Below, in pieces: positions 1-8,407 of a stretch of 64,000 nt of DNA; positions within the stretch are counted from its first letter, which is position 1, and each line of letters opens with the position of its first letter. Source of the DNA: Exiguobacterium sp. SL-9 (GTDB taxonomy: Bacteria; Bacillota; Bacilli; Exiguobacteriales; Exiguobacteriaceae). The stretch spans positions 558,001 to 622,000 of the forward strand of contig NZ_SJUO01000001.1 in the NCBI RefSeq assembly GCF_004336985.1. Direction: 5' to 3'. The notes beneath the pieces were generated by a model. It saw only the letters and a program-made list of their open reading frames with translations, searched no databases and had not been told where the DNA came from. The translations under genes were made by a program, and so were the position numbers.

Positions 1-22
1 TTTTTTGTATACGTGTTGTTTC

Positions 23-1681
23 TTATTGCTCTTTGCCTTCGATGTAAGCCCACTTGTATGAGTAGTCAGCGCCGAACGCGTGTTCAACGATGTCCTTAAC
101 ATACGGCTTCGTGAGGCGAGCCGATCCACGTTGGTAAACTGGCGAGATCGCGTTCTCTTCAAGAACGATTTTCTCTGCAGCTTGAAGGTCAGCCCAACGC
201 TGTTCAGCATCTGTGCTTGATTTCGCAGACTCGATGAGTTTGTCGAATTCTTCGTTCGACCACTTACCACGGTTGTATGGTCCGTCAGTGACGAAGAGGT
301 CAACGAATGTCATTGGATCCTGGTAGTCAGGGCCCCATCCAGCGAATGTCAACTCGAACTCACCTTTGTTCTCAAGGTCAAGTTTGTTGTTGAACGGTTG
401 TTGCTTGATTGTAAGCGTGATACCTGGAAGGTTCTTCTCAAGTTCACCTTTGATGAACTCACCGATTTGCTTCGCAGATTCTGAGTCGTAGTTGAGGAGC
501 TCGATTTCGACAGAGTCTTGACCGATTTCTTCAAGTCCTTTTTCCCATAGATCTTTCGCTTTGTCCACGTCGTAGCCGCCGATGTCGCCGTTCGCTTCAC
601 GGAAGTCCGCGCCGTCTGGTCCAGTTACGAAGTCTTTTGGTACAAGGTAGTTGGCAGGGATTGAACCGTTCGCAAGGAGCGTTTCAGAGATCGCTGCTTT
701 ATCGTATGCCGCGTCAATCGCGTTACGGATGTTTTGGTTGTCGAGTGCTTCAACCGCAGTATTGAACTGGAGGTAGAAGAGTGTTGGCTCGACGACAGTA
801 GAGAAGTCTTCGTTGTCTTGATATTGCGCAACGAGTTCAGAAGTCAAACCAGTGCGGTCAACGTCGCCGTTTTCGTACAAGTTGACGCCTGTTGAAACTT
901 CTTTAACGACTTTGACGTTGATTTCGTCAAGTTTGACGGCTTCAGCATCCCAGTAGTCGTCGTTTTTGACCATTTTCCAGCCTTGCTCGCGCTCCCAGCT
1001 TTCGAGTTTGAACGGTCCGTTGTAGAGCGTTGTCTCTGCAGACGTACCGAAGTTCTCGCCTTGCTCTTTGTCGAACGATTCAAGTTTAGGCATGAATACG
1101 CCGAAGCTTGTGAGGCCGAGGAAGTAGTCTGCTGGTGCAGTCAATTTAACTTCAAGTGTCTGCTCATCAAGTGCTTTGACGCCGACAGCGTCGCGCTCGC
1201 CTTCACCAGTGTTGTAGGCTTCAGCACCTTCGATGATTGACATGACGTAAGCATATTGTGAAGCGTTGTCCGGGTTAAGGACTTCTTTCCAAGCGTATTC
1301 GAAGTCGTTCGCTGTTACAGGCTCACCGTTAGACCAAGTTGCGCCTTCACGGATTTTGAACGTGTACGTTTTCCCGTCTTCAGAGACGTCATGATCTTCC
1401 GCGATCCCTGGTGTCGGGTTATCTTCGTCGTTCATACGATAAAGACCTTCGTTAACGTTGTTCAACACGTTGAACGATACCGCGTCAGTCGCGAGTGTTG
1501 GGTTAAGTGAAGGGATGTCCGAGCTATCGAGCAAGTTGAGGACTTGCGCTTCATCAGCTGAACCTTCTGAACCTTCTCCGTTTGATGGTGTCTCTTCTTC
1601 CCCACCCGAGCAAGCTGCTAGGAATGCGCTAGATAGAAGCGTTACCGACGTTGCTAAAGCAAAACCTTTTTTCTTATTCAT
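23..1681 (-). CDS. oppA: Oligopeptide ABC transporter substrate-binding lipoprotein (OppA family)
   Basis: This 552-residue protein is the extracytoplasmic peptide receptor of an Opp/Dpp-type importer. It has a lipoprotein signal: positive MNKKK start, hydrophobic core, and the lipobox LAAC with the lipidated cysteine at residue 24, followed by an acidic, Ser/Gly-rich linker. The rest is a full-length family-5 solute-binding fold, with the typical opening around residues 50-100 (bound-state 'NVNEGLYR' segment) and the late 'FAGWGPDYQDPMTFVD' segment. Length matches the family (about 540-560). The promoter lies at 1784-1811 and carries CodY-like boxes. In B. subtilis app/opp operons also sit beside fabH-fabF, which fits this position. 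Permease and ATPase genes are not visible and may lie beyond base 1. Confidence 0.93.
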   Translation of the reverse strand: MNKKKGFALATSVTLLSSAFLAACSGGEEETPSNGEGSEGSADEAQVLNLLDSSDIPSLNPTLATDAVSFNVLNNVNEGLYRMNDEDNPTPGIAEDHDVSEDGKTYTFKIREGATWSNGEPVTANDFEYAWKEVLNPDNASQYAYVMSIIEGAEAYNTGEGERDAVGVKALDEQTLEVKLTAPADYFLGLTSFGVFMPKLESFDKEQGENFGTSAETTLYNGPFKLESWEREQGWKMVKNDDYWDAEAVKLDEINVKVVKEVSTGVNLYENGDVDRTGLTSELVAQYQDNEDFSTVVEPTLFYLQFNTAVEALDNQNIRNAIDAAYDKAAISETLLANGSIPANYLVPKDFVTGPDGADFREANGDIGGYDVDKAKDLWEKGLEEIGQDSVEIELLNYDSESAKQIGEFIKGELEKNLPGITLTIKQQPFNNKLDLENKGEFELTFAGWGPDYQDPMTFVDLFVTDGPYNRGKWSNEEFDKLIESAKSSTDAEQRWADLQAAEKIVLEENAISPVYQRGSARLTKPYVKDIVEHAFGADYSYKWAYIEGKEQ

Positions 1682-1730
1682 TGCGATGACCCCCTGATTT
1701 TTTTCGGTTTAACGAAATGAACGATGGTAG

Positions 1731-1745
1731 AAAATTCTGATATTT
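1731..1745 (-). promoter_or_regulatory. Second, weaker CodY-like box in the oppA leader
   Basis: On the minus strand this reads AAATATCAGAATTTT, 11 of 15 matches to the CodY consensus AATTTTCWGAAAATT. It lies 60 bases downstream of a better box, between the start of transcription and the oppA start codon. Confidence 0.4.
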
Positions 1746-1783
1746 CACTTTACAAATTTTGCTACCACAATCCCGTTGATGCA

Positions 1784-1811
1784 ATAATACAATATTCTGA
1801 TAATTTTGCAA
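1784..1811 (-). promoter_or_regulatory. oppA promoter with a CodY-like box in its spacer
   Basis: Minus strand: -35 TTGCAA (1806-1811), 16-base spacer, -10 TATTAT (1784-1789). The 15 bases at 1791-1805 read AATTATCAGAATATT, 13 of 15 matches to the CodY consensus AATTTTCWGAAAATT. They fill the spacer almost completely, so a bound repressor would block RNA polymerase. CodY control of peptide uptake is established in Bacillus and relatives; here it is inferred from the box. Confidence 0.65.
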
Positions 1812-1850
1812 AGTGTTTATTTTGATTTTTCTAAAAAATTTTTATTATAG

Positions 1851-1884
1851 GCTAAAAGCCCGCCTAGGGAGACGGGCTTTTAGC
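1851..1884 (-). terminator. Terminator after the second peptide-binding protein gene
   Basis: A 12-base-pair stem (GCTAAAAGCCCG with its complement) directly follows the stop codon at 1885. Downstream on the minus strand comes an A/T-rich stretch rather than a clean T-run, so termination may be partial. It separates the gene from the oppA promoter. Confidence 0.6.
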
Positions 1885-3417
1885 TCATTTTTCAAAAACT
1901 TTAGAAAAATTTAGGACGTACGAAGGACCGATGACCGGAAACCCGATTTCCGCATATCTGGAATCGACGGCGTAAGATCTTCCAGCTTGATAGATTGGGA
2001 TAACGACAGCTTCTTCCAACAATCGTTTTTCCGCTTGTCGATACGTCTCATTCCGGTCTGCAAGTGCTTCTGTCGACCGAGCTTCATTCATCAGCCGGTC
2101 AAACGTTTCGTCGGTGTACCCGCTCGAGTTCAAATAGTTATTTGTCTCGAATTGGGTCAAATAAGCACTGAAGGTTGGATAATCTGGCTGCCATCCTGAA
2201 AGCGACAGCGCATAGTCGCCTGCGACTTCTTTCCTAACTTTGTCTCCGAGCGGTAACTCGACGACGTTCACTTGAAGACCGGGAAGTTGTTCGAGTTCGG
2301 TTTCAATCGTCCGGGCAATCTGTCTCGCCTCTTCATCAACAAAACTGAGCAACTCAATCTCGATTTCCTCTTCCTCGAGCCGATCAAGCACGTCTTTGAA
2401 TAGTGTCGCCGCTTCACCTTCAAGCGTCGTTTCCATCTTCGTTTGATCGGTGACGAGCAATCGTTCGGTCGTCCGTTCGGCCCGTGCGAGCGATTCTTCT
2501 ACTGCTTCACGGTCTAAGGTGAGCGCGAGCGCACGCCGGAAATCGGCATCATCGAACGGATACTCGTCGACGTTCGGTTTTAAGTAGAAGACACCGCTCC
2601 GCGGGATATCAACGAGCTTGCCTTCGAGTGACTCCAGCGTCCCTTCATCCGTACCATAAGGAATCGGATGAATACCGTCGGGCTCTGAACTTAACCCCTC
2701 ATCCGTCCAGATGACAACCTTCTCAAGCGTGACTCGATCCGCGTCATAGTATGTTTCATTTTTTATTAACGTCGTCTGGGCCGCGTCGATTGATTCGACT
2801 TGAAACGGTCCGTTCACATCGAGATTTCGCCACTCCCCAATCATCGTCTGAGGCAAAAAAGCTGGCATCGCCAAGATTTGCTCAAACCCTTCCATCGGCC
2901 GCTCGAGCGTGAGTTCAAGCGTCTGTTCGTCGATTGCTTTCACACCGAGCATCTCGGGTTCTTTCGTCCCGAGACTGATCGCTTTCGCGTTCAATATGTC
3001 ACCGAGGAGGAAACTGAACGGGGAATTCGTATCGTCATCGGCGAGCATCCGAAAATGGTCGACGAACGTTTCAGCCGTGATCGCGTTCCCGTTCACGGTT
3101 TGACTTGCTTTCAAATTAAATGTGTACGTCGCTCCGTCCTCGGAACGTGTCATCGTCTCGACGAGTCCCGGTTCAATCTCACCGTTTGCTCCAAAGCGAT
3201 ATAATCCTTCATAAATATGCGACAACACGGTTTGTGAACTCGGATCAATTGCGAGCAACGTGTTCGGCTGCTCCGGCAACGTTTCCCCATGGATCGTCAC
3301 GATCTGTTCTTCTGGTGGTAGTAATTCTCGTGCCTGCTCTCGTTGTCCGTACCAAATAACGAAAAAAAGGATAAGGACTGAACCCAACAAGGCGGCACCG
3401 ATGAAAAATCGTTTCAT
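1885..3417 (-). CDS. Membrane-anchored divergent peptide-binding protein (SBP family 5)
   Basis: This 510-residue protein is a second family-5 solute-binding protein. The conserved landmarks are present: 'SHIYEGLYRF' near residue 75, 'VKAIDEQTLELTLERP' near 175, and the late 'LSLSGWQPDYPTF' segment. Unlike its neighbour OppA it has no lipobox cysteine. Residues 5-22 form a single hydrophobic helix with no cysteine after it, so it is probably held by an uncleaved N-terminal membrane anchor. It is about 40 residues shorter than OppA and much more diverged. It could be a peptide receptor of altered specificity or a signalling/chaperone derivative. No permease gene is adjacent. It lies 66 bases downstream of fabF's stop as read along the genome, and no strong sigma-A promoter is seen in the gap. 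Confidence 0.8.
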   Translation of the reverse strand: MKRFFIGAALLGSVLILFFVIWYGQREQARELLPPEEQIVTIHGETLPEQPNTLLAIDPSSQTVLSHIYEGLYRFGANGEIEPGLVETMTRSEDGATYTFNLKASQTVNGNAITAETFVDHFRMLADDDTNSPFSFLLGDILNAKAISLGTKEPEMLGVKAIDEQTLELTLERPMEGFEQILAMPAFLPQTMIGEWRNLDVNGPFQVESIDAAQTTLIKNETYYDADRVTLEKVVIWTDEGLSSEPDGIHPIPYGTDEGTLESLEGKLVDIPRSGVFYLKPNVDEYPFDDADFRRALALTLDREAVEESLARAERTTERLLVTDQTKMETTLEGEAATLFKDVLDRLEEEEIEIELLSFVDEEARQIARTIETELEQLPGLQVNVVELPLGDKVRKEVAGDYALSLSGWQPDYPTFSAYLTQFETNNYLNSSGYTDETFDRLMNEARSTEALADRNETYRQAEKRLLEEAVVIPIYQAGRSYAVDSRYAEIGFPVIGPSYVLNFSKVFEK

Positions 3418-3483
3418 CTTGCATTCTCCTCTCTGTTAGACCAACCCTTATACCCTACCCGTTTTTATCACTTTTTTCTACTA

Positions 3484-4716
3484 TTAGTCGTTCACTTTCG
3501 CGAAGGCGAGCGTCGCATTGTGGCCCCCGAAGCCAAGCGAGTTGCTCAGTGCGTACTGGATATCAAGTTCCCGATTTCCGTCACGGACATAGTCTAAATC
3601 ACAATCGTCTGCCGGTGTCTCACAGTTGATTGTCGGATGAATCCGCCCCTCGTGAATCGATAGCGCCGTGATGACGGCCTCGACTCCGCCGGCTGCACCG
3701 AGCAAGTGCCCGATCATCGATTTCGACGAGTTGACGGCCAAGTTGTGCGCATGGTCCCCGAAGACGTTGTGGATGGCTTTCGTCTCGAGCATATCGTTGA
3801 GTGGTGTGCTCGTCCCGTGTGCGTTGATGTACTGGACGTCTTCCGGACGAATCCCCGCGTCACGAAGTGCCTCGTTCATCGCTTTCGAACCGCCTTCCGC
3901 TTCTGGTGACGGTGCCGTGATATGGTAAGCGTCCGAGCTCATGCCGTACCCGACGACTTCCGCATACATTTTGGCTCCTCGCGCTTTCGCATGCTCATAT
4001 TCCTCGAGGACGAGCACGCCAGCACCTTCACCCATGATGAAACCGTCACGGTTCGCATCGAACGGGCGGCATGCCGTGTTCGGATCCGGATTCGTCGATA
4101 GCGCCTTGTTGGCACAAAATCCTGAGAACGAGAGCGGTGTGATCGGCGCTTCGGCCCCACCCGCGAACATGGCAAGCGCGTCACCGCGTTGAATGACTTT
4201 GAACGCTTCCCCGATTGAGTTCGTTCCAGATGCACAAGCTGTGACCGAGCAGTTGCTCGGCCCTTTCGCCCCGAGGTAAATCGAGACTTGACCGCTCGCC
4301 ATGTTCGGAATCATCATCGGGATGAAGAATGGGCTGATGCGGCGTGGTCCCCGTTCATGCAAGATGCTCGCTTGTTTGTCGATGGTCTCGACACCACCGA
4401 TTCCGCTTCCGATCCAAATCCCGACATCGTCCGCGATCGCTTTCACATCTAGACCACTATCCCGATGTGCGGCGTCAGCAGCTAAAATCGAGTATTGGAT
4501 GAACGAATCCATCTTGCGTGCTTCCTTTGGCTCGACCAAGTGATCGATGTTCCACTCTTTGACTTCCGCCCCGACTTTCGCCGGATACTGGCTAATATCA
4601 ATCTTTGTTAACGTATCGACTGCATTTTCCCCGTTCAACAGTCGCTCCCACATTGCCGTAACGTCGTTCCCGAGTGGGGAAACGACTCCTAATCCTGTGA
4701 TGACTACTCGTTTCAT
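3484..4716 (-). CDS. fabF: Beta-ketoacyl-ACP synthase II
   Basis: This 410-residue condensing enzyme extends acyl-ACP with malonyl-ACP in type II fatty-acid synthesis, in the cytoplasm. The thiolase-fold catalytic triad is visible: Cys161 in '[11 protein letters not shown]', His300 in '[11 protein letters not shown]', and His337 in '[11 protein letters not shown]'. The glycine-rich '[10 protein letters not shown]' motif is near the C-terminus. Length is typical for FabF (about 412). The start codon overlaps the fabH stop by 4 bases (ATGA), so the two genes are translationally coupled and share the fabH promoter and FapR operator. Identification is secure. Confidence 0.97.
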   Translation of the reverse strand: MKRVVITGLGVVSPLGNDVTAMWERLLNGENAVDTLTKIDISQYPAKVGAEVKEWNIDHLVEPKEARKMDSFIQYSILAADAAHRDSGLDVKAIADDVGIWIGSGIGGVETIDKQASILHERGPRRISPFFIPMMIPNMASGQVSIYLGAKGPSNCSVTACASGTNSIGEAFKVIQRGDALAMFAGGAEAPITPLSFSGFCANKALSTNPDPNTACRPFDANRDGFIMGEGAGVLVLEEYEHAKARGAKMYAEVVGYGMSSDAYHITAPSPEAEGGSKAMNEALRDAGIRPEDVQYINAHGTSTPLNDMLETKAIHNVFGDHAHNLAVNSSKSMIGHLLGAAGGVEAVITALSIHEGRIHPTINCETPADDCDLDYVRDGNRELDIQYALSNSLGFGGHNATLAFAKVND

Positions 4717-5672
4717 GCGTTAATCTCCTCCGTGATGTTAGCGTTATTCCATGTTAGACAGCTCGCTCCCCATGTGAGCCCGGCACCGAAACCGGCGACG
4801 ACAATCGTTTGCCCGTTTGAAATTTTCCCTTGCTTGATCGCTTCAGCCAAAGCGAGCGGGATTGAAGCGGCTGACGTGTTCGCATGGTCTTGGATTGTGA
4901 CGACAACTTTCTCTTCGTCAATGCCTAACCGTTCAATCGCTGCGTCGATGATGCGTCGATTCGCCTGGTGCGGCACGAGCACATCGAGGTCCTCAATCGT
5001 CTTCCCGGCCCCTTGTAGCGCTTCTAGCACGATATCAGGCATCTTACGGACCGCGAATTTGAACACTTCCCGTCCGTTCATGACAATTTTACCTTCTTCG
5101 TTCTCATATAAGAACTTTCCGCCGGTTCCGTCACTTCCGAGTACGACCGACTCGATGGCGGCGACGTCGTCTTCGCCGAGCACAACGGCACCTGCCCCGT
5201 CACCGAATAGAACAGCGGTCGAACGGTCGTCCCAATCGATCAAGTTGCCCATCTTCTCTGCTCCGATGACAAGTGTGCGCTTCAACCCTTTCGCGAGCAT
5301 CATGCTCTTCGCCGTATCCATCGCGAAGATGAAGCCGCTACACGCGGCGCTGACGTCGAAGGCGACCGCTTGCTTGGCGCCGAGGTTGGCTTGGACGAGA
5401 CACGCTGTCGCCGGGAATGATGGCGCCGTCGCCGTCGCGCAGATGATCGCGTCAATCTCTTCAATCGACACCCCTGCGCTTTGAAGCGCTCGCTCAGCAG
5501 CCTGCGTCGCCATATCGGCAACACTCAAGTCAGCGTCGGCCAAATGGCGCGCCTCGATTCCGGTCCGGGTCCGAATCCATTCGTCGCTCGTATCCATTCG
5601 TTTTTCCAAATCGATGTTCGTGACCCGGTTGTCCGGAAGGAACGAACCGATGCCAATGATTCCAATGTTCAT
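4713..5672 (-). CDS. fabH: Beta-ketoacyl-ACP synthase III
   Basis: This 319-residue enzyme starts fatty-acid synthesis by condensing an acyl-CoA primer with malonyl-ACP. The triad is present: Cys111 in 'SAACSGF', His235 in 'VPHQANRR', and Asn265 in 'DHANTSAAS'. The start ATG follows AGGGG at 8 bases. The gene is first in a two-gene operon with fabF. Its sigma-A promoter (5705-5733) has a FapR operator at its downstream edge, so expression should respond to malonyl-CoA as in B. subtilis. The FabHA/FabHB distinction cannot be made from this sequence alone. Confidence 0.97.
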   Translation of the reverse strand: MNIGIIGIGSFLPDNRVTNIDLEKRMDTSDEWIRTRTGIEARHLADADLSVADMATQAAERALQSAGVSIEEIDAIICATATAPSFPATACLVQANLGAKQAVAFDVSAACSGFIFAMDTAKSMMLAKGLKRTLVIGAEKMGNLIDWDDRSTAVLFGDGAGAVVLGEDDVAAIESVVLGSDGTGGKFLYENEEGKIVMNGREVFKFAVRKMPDIVLEALQGAGKTIEDLDVLVPHQANRRIIDAAIERLGIDEEKVVVTIQDHANTSAASIPLALAEAIKQGKISNGQTIVVAGFGAGLTWGASCLTWNNANITEEINA

Positions 5673-5689
5673 ATTGATGACCCCTATTC

Positions 5690-5706
5690 TTAGTATCTGG
5701 TACTAA
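5690..5706 (-). promoter_or_regulatory. FapR operator of fabH-fabF
   Basis: The plus strand reads TTAGTATCTGGTACTAA and the minus strand TTAGTACCAGATACTAA. The latter differs from the B. subtilis FapR consensus TTAGTACCTGATACTAA only at a central base. It overlaps the -10 element (5705-5710) and the presumed transcription start. FapR represses fatty-acid and phospholipid synthesis genes until malonyl-CoA binds it. Confidence 0.9.
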
Positions 5707-5733
5707 TATAAGGGAATAAAAAAGGGATGTCAA
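5705..5733 (-). promoter_or_regulatory. fabH promoter
   Basis: Minus strand: -35 TTGACA (5728-5733), 17-base spacer, -10 TATATT (5705-5710). The -35 hexamer lies in the loop and second stem arm of the mtnN terminator hairpin, and the -10 abuts the FapR operator. Confidence 0.85.
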
Positions 5734-5741
5734 CGCATCCC
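5718..5741 (-). terminator. mtnN terminator, overlapping the fabH promoter
   Basis: On the minus strand AGGGATG, loop CGTTGA, CATCCCT is followed by a T-run. The hairpin begins just downstream of the mtnN stop codon (5748-5750). Confidence 0.75.
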
Positions 5742-5747
5742 TCTCGA

Positions 5748-6452
5748 TTATTCACTTTGACCGAGTCGTTTCGTGACGGCCATGACCATTTTCGCCGAGT
5801 TAATCGATGCCGTCTCCAAAAATTCGTCGAACGATAAGTTCGCTTCTTCATCGGCACTGTCCGAGATCGAACGGGTCACGACGAACGGTACCCCAAATTG
5901 ATAACATGTCTGCGCGATCGGTGCAGCTTCCATCTCAACGGCGGCAACGCCATCAAAATGTCCGAGAATGTCGGCCACTCGCTTCGAGTCGTTGATAAAT
6001 GAGTCGCCCGTCACGATGAGACCGGTATGGACGTTCACATCATGAAGGCTCTCAATGACTTCTTTACAGACGTCCATCAAGTGCGCGTCAGCCTGATAAG
6101 CCGCCGGCATCCCTGGAACTTGACCATACTCGTAGCCGAATACCGTCACGTCGACGTCGTGGTGTCGAACTTCGGTCGATACGACGACGTCGCCGACTTT
6201 CATTCCTTTTTTGAAGCCACCGGCTGAACCGGTGTTGATGACGACGTCCGGTTTAAACTTGTCGATCAAGAGCGTCGTCCCGATGGCAGCGTTCACTTTA
6301 CCGATGCCTGATTTCAAAATGACGACTTCGACGTTGCCGAGGTATCCTTCATAGAAGTGATAATTGGCAATCTCTGTGTCAGTCCGCTCCGTCAATTCGT
6401 TGCGGAGCAAGTTCACTTCTTCTTCCATCGCGCCGATGATTCCGATTTTCAT
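5748..6452 (-). CDS. mtnN: 5'-methylthioadenosine/S-adenosylhomocysteine nucleosidase
   Basis: This 234-residue enzyme hydrolyses methylthioadenosine and S-adenosylhomocysteine to adenine and the thioribose or ribosyl-homocysteine, in methionine salvage and SAM recycling. The N-terminal '[11 protein letters not shown]' carries a catalytic glutamate, 'NTGSAGGF' binds ribose/purine, '[11 protein letters not shown]' contacts the nucleoside, and 'SISDSAD' holds the catalytic aspartate. The open frame continues upstream, but the ATG at 6452 sits behind GAGGAGG and begins the conserved [12 protein letters not shown], so it is the start. The gene lies between a greA terminator and its own terminator, with fabH beyond. 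That junction appears to join two regions that are separate in B. subtilis. Confidence 0.96.
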   Translation of the reverse strand: MKIGIIGAMEEEVNLLRNELTERTDTEIANYHFYEGYLGNVEVVILKSGIGKVNAAIGTTLLIDKFKPDVVINTGSAGGFKKGMKVGDVVVSTEVRHHDVDVTVFGYEYGQVPGMPAAYQADAHLMDVCKEVIESLHDVNVHTGLIVTGDSFINDSKRVADILGHFDGVAAVEMEAAPIAQTCYQFGVPFVVTRSISDSADEEANLSFDEFLETASINSAKMVMAVTKRLGQSE

Positions 6453-6474
6453 TGTATATGCCTCCTCAGAAAGA

Positions 6475-6500
6475 GAGCGACCTCCAGATGGATGTCGCTC
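6475..6500 (-). terminator. greA terminator
   Basis: The stem GAGCGAC/GTCGCTC is followed on the minus strand by TCTTTCT. It lies between the greA stop and the mtnN start, and the hairpin ends only about 20 bases before mtnN. The T-tract is imperfect, so readthrough into mtnN is likely. Confidence 0.55.
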
Positions 6501-6507
6501 ATTTGTG

Positions 6508-6981
6508 TTACTTGATTTCTTTAATTTCGACGACCATGTCGCCGCCTGGTGTTTGAACGTTGACCACGTCCCCGACCGTACGGCCGAGAAGTGCTTTAGC
6601 AATCGGTGATTCGTTCGAGATTTTCCCTGTGAACGGATCTGCCTCGGCGCCACCAACGATTGTGTACGTCTCATCTTCGTTATCTTCTTGGATGAAGAAC
6701 GTTACCGTTTTTCCGATAGCGACCATCGAGTTGTCGGCCACGTCATCTTGGATGATGACTGCGTTGCGAAGCATCTCTTCCAATTGAGCGATGCGTCCTT
6801 CGACCATTGCTTGCTCTTCTTTCGCTGCATCATATTCAGCGTTCTCAGACAAGTCTCCGAAATCGCGGGCAATCTTAATATTCTCAACGACTTCTTTACG
6901 GCGCACCGTCTTCAGTTCGTTCAATTCATTTTCGATCTTCGCTTTTCCGTCTAACGTCATGTAATGTTGTTTTTCAGCCAT
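6508..6981 (-). CDS. greA: Transcription elongation factor GreA
   Basis: This 157-residue protein rescues backtracked RNA polymerase by stimulating cleavage of the nascent 3' end. The N-terminal coiled coil (about residues 10-75) contains '[19 protein letters not shown]', with the acidic tip residues that act in the polymerase secondary channel. The C-terminal FKBP-like domain ends in '[17 protein letters not shown]'. A GTG three codons upstream touches the ribosome-binding site, whereas the ATG at 6981 is 8 bases from AAGGAG, so the ATG is chosen. The udk-greA order is as in Bacillus. A cre-like sequence lies upstream at 7029-7043. Confidence 0.96.
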   Translation of the reverse strand: MAEKQHYMTLDGKAKIENELNELKTVRRKEVVENIKIARDFGDLSENAEYDAAKEEQAMVEGRIAQLEEMLRNAVIIQDDVADNSMVAIGKTVTFFIQEDNEDETYTIVGGAEADPFTGKISNESPIAKALLGRTVGDVVNVQTPGGDMVVEIKEIK

Positions 6982-7047
6982 TTCTGTCACTCCTTCATTG
7001 TCTCCTAGTATATTACAGCCAGGTTAAATTGAAAACGTTTATTTCCC

Positions 7048-7683
7048 TTACGCCCGGTTGCGTTCGGTGAGCACCCAGCGAATCTTCGTCACGAGCAAAT
7101 CGATGGCGACAAAGTTCTCTCCGCCTTCAGGCACGATGATGTCCGCATAGCGTTTCGTCGGCTCACAAAATTGAAGATGCATCGGCCGGACGACGTTCGT
7201 ATATTGGGCGACGACCGAGTCGATCGAGCGGCCCCGCTCATTGAGATCACGTTGCATCCGGCGCAAAATCCGGACGTCCGCATCCGTGTCAACGAACACT
7301 TTAATATCCATCAAATCCCGAAGACGGTCGTCCTCGAGCGCCAAAATGCCTTCGACGATGACGACGTCGACCGGCTCGATCAAAATCGTCTTGTCCGAGC
7401 GCGTATGCGCCGCATAGTCATACACTGGTTTCTCGATGGCCTGATGCTCTTGTAACTGTTTGATATGCTCGATCAATAGATCGTTGTCGAATGCGAACGG
7501 ATGGTCATAGTTCGTCTTATATCGTTCTTCCATCGTCATCTCTGACTGGTCTTTATAATACGCGTCTTGCTCGATCATGACGACCGATTGTCCTTTGAAC
7601 GCATCCACGAGCGCGCGGGCCACGGTCGTCTTTCCTGATCCGGTCCCCCCGGCCACGCCGATAATGACGGGTTTATGTTGCAT
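7048..7683 (-). CDS. udk: Uridine kinase
   Basis: This 211-residue enzyme phosphorylates uridine and cytidine for pyrimidine salvage. The P-loop 'GGTGSGKTT' is near residue 12, 'QDAYYKD' follows, then 'NYDHPFAFD' (nucleoside binding), 'YDYAAHTR', and 'VEGILAL'. The length equals that of the Bacillus enzyme. Start choice is ambiguous. TTG ATG occur in tandem, AGGAGG lies 8 bases before the TTG and 11 before the ATG, and the ATG is given here. The gene sits 16 bases from trmR and is probably co-transcribed with it. Confidence 0.95.
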   Translation of the reverse strand: MQHKPVIIGVAGGTGSGKTTVARALVDAFKGQSVVMIEQDAYYKDQSEMTMEERYKTNYDHPFAFDNDLLIEHIKQLQEHQAIEKPVYDYAAHTRSDKTILIEPVDVVIVEGILALEDDRLRDLMDIKVFVDTDADVRILRRMQRDLNERGRSIDSVVAQYTNVVRPMHLQFCEPTKRYADIIVPEGGENFVAIDLLVTKIRWVLTERNRA

Positions 7684-7699
7684 CAAAGTTAAATCCTCC

Positions 7700-8368
7700 T
7701 CATCGTAATTTACGACTGATTGCTAGGCCATCACCAAGGGGCAAAATTGCAGTATGATAATCGGTCCGTGCCATCAATTGTTCAGTAAACTCTTTTACGA
7801 GACGAACGAGCCGGCGGCGTCGACGGTCAAGCACTGACACATCCTCGAGCAGGACGTCCCCTCGTAAAAATAAATTATCGCTGTAAATCGTACCACCAAT
7901 TGGTACTAAAGCGCCATACCCATCAAAGAATTTTTGATACTGACCTTTGGCCGCGTCGATAAAGACCGCATCGAATTCTCCTTCAATCGTCCCAATCAAT
8001 TCAACCGCATCACCATGAATGACAGTGATCCGGTCCGATACGTTCGAGCGTCCGATAAAGCCGAGTGCCTCTTCGTGACGTCGGGCGTTTCGTTCGATCG
8101 TGACGATTTCCGCGTCCGGCAACAGTTCAGCCATTCGAATCGCACTGTATCCGATTGCCGTACCGACCTCAAGAATACGTTTCGGACGTTGCATCGCGAG
8201 AAGCGACAGCAACACTTCTGATCCGGTCAAGTCCATGATCGGCACGTGATGTTCTCGGGCGAACGCCTCCATCTCCGCCAATAGCGGCGACCGGGGCGTG
8301 ACCAAGTTCTCCACGTAACCTTCATAGGATGAATGTTCCACGTCGTACACCTCAACCTCTCTAATCAT
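7700..8368 (-). CDS. trmR: tRNA 5-hydroxyuridine methyltransferase / O-methyltransferase (YrrM, TrmR)
   Basis: This 222-residue protein is a class I SAM-dependent O-methyltransferase. The SAM site is '[16 protein letters not shown]' (about residues 65-80), acidic 'VTIERN' follows, and '[13 protein letters not shown]' is the metal/catalytic loop; 'YSDNLFLRG' is also typical. B. subtilis YrrM (TrmR) methylates 5-hydroxyuridine in tRNA anticodons to 5-methoxyuridine, and synteny (mltG-trmR-udk-greA) supports orthology. The peptidase-like genes trhP1/trhP2 that follow yrrM in B. subtilis are missing here, so hydroxylation must be encoded elsewhere. A hairpin with a weak T-tract lies just upstream at 8371-8400. 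Confidence 0.88.
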   Translation of the reverse strand: MIREVEVYDVEHSSYEGYVENLVTPRSPLLAEMEAFAREHHVPIMDLTGSEVLLSLLAMQRPKRILEVGTAIGYSAIRMAELLPDAEIVTIERNARRHEEALGFIGRSNVSDRITVIHGDAVELIGTIEGEFDAVFIDAAKGQYQKFFDGYGALVPIGGTIYSDNLFLRGDVLLEDVSVLDRRRRRLVRLVKEFTEQLMARTDYHTAILPLGDGLAISRKLR

Positions 8369-8370
8369 TC

Positions 8371-8400
8371 AAACGACCGGAAGCCAAGGCTTCCGGTCGC
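8371..8400 (-). terminator. Hairpin between mltG and trmR
   Basis: A 10-base-pair stem (CGACCGGAAG/CTTCCGGTCG) is followed by only TTTG, immediately before the trmR start. It is more likely an attenuating or processing hairpin than a full terminator. Confidence 0.4.
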
Positions 8401-8407
8401 ATATCCG

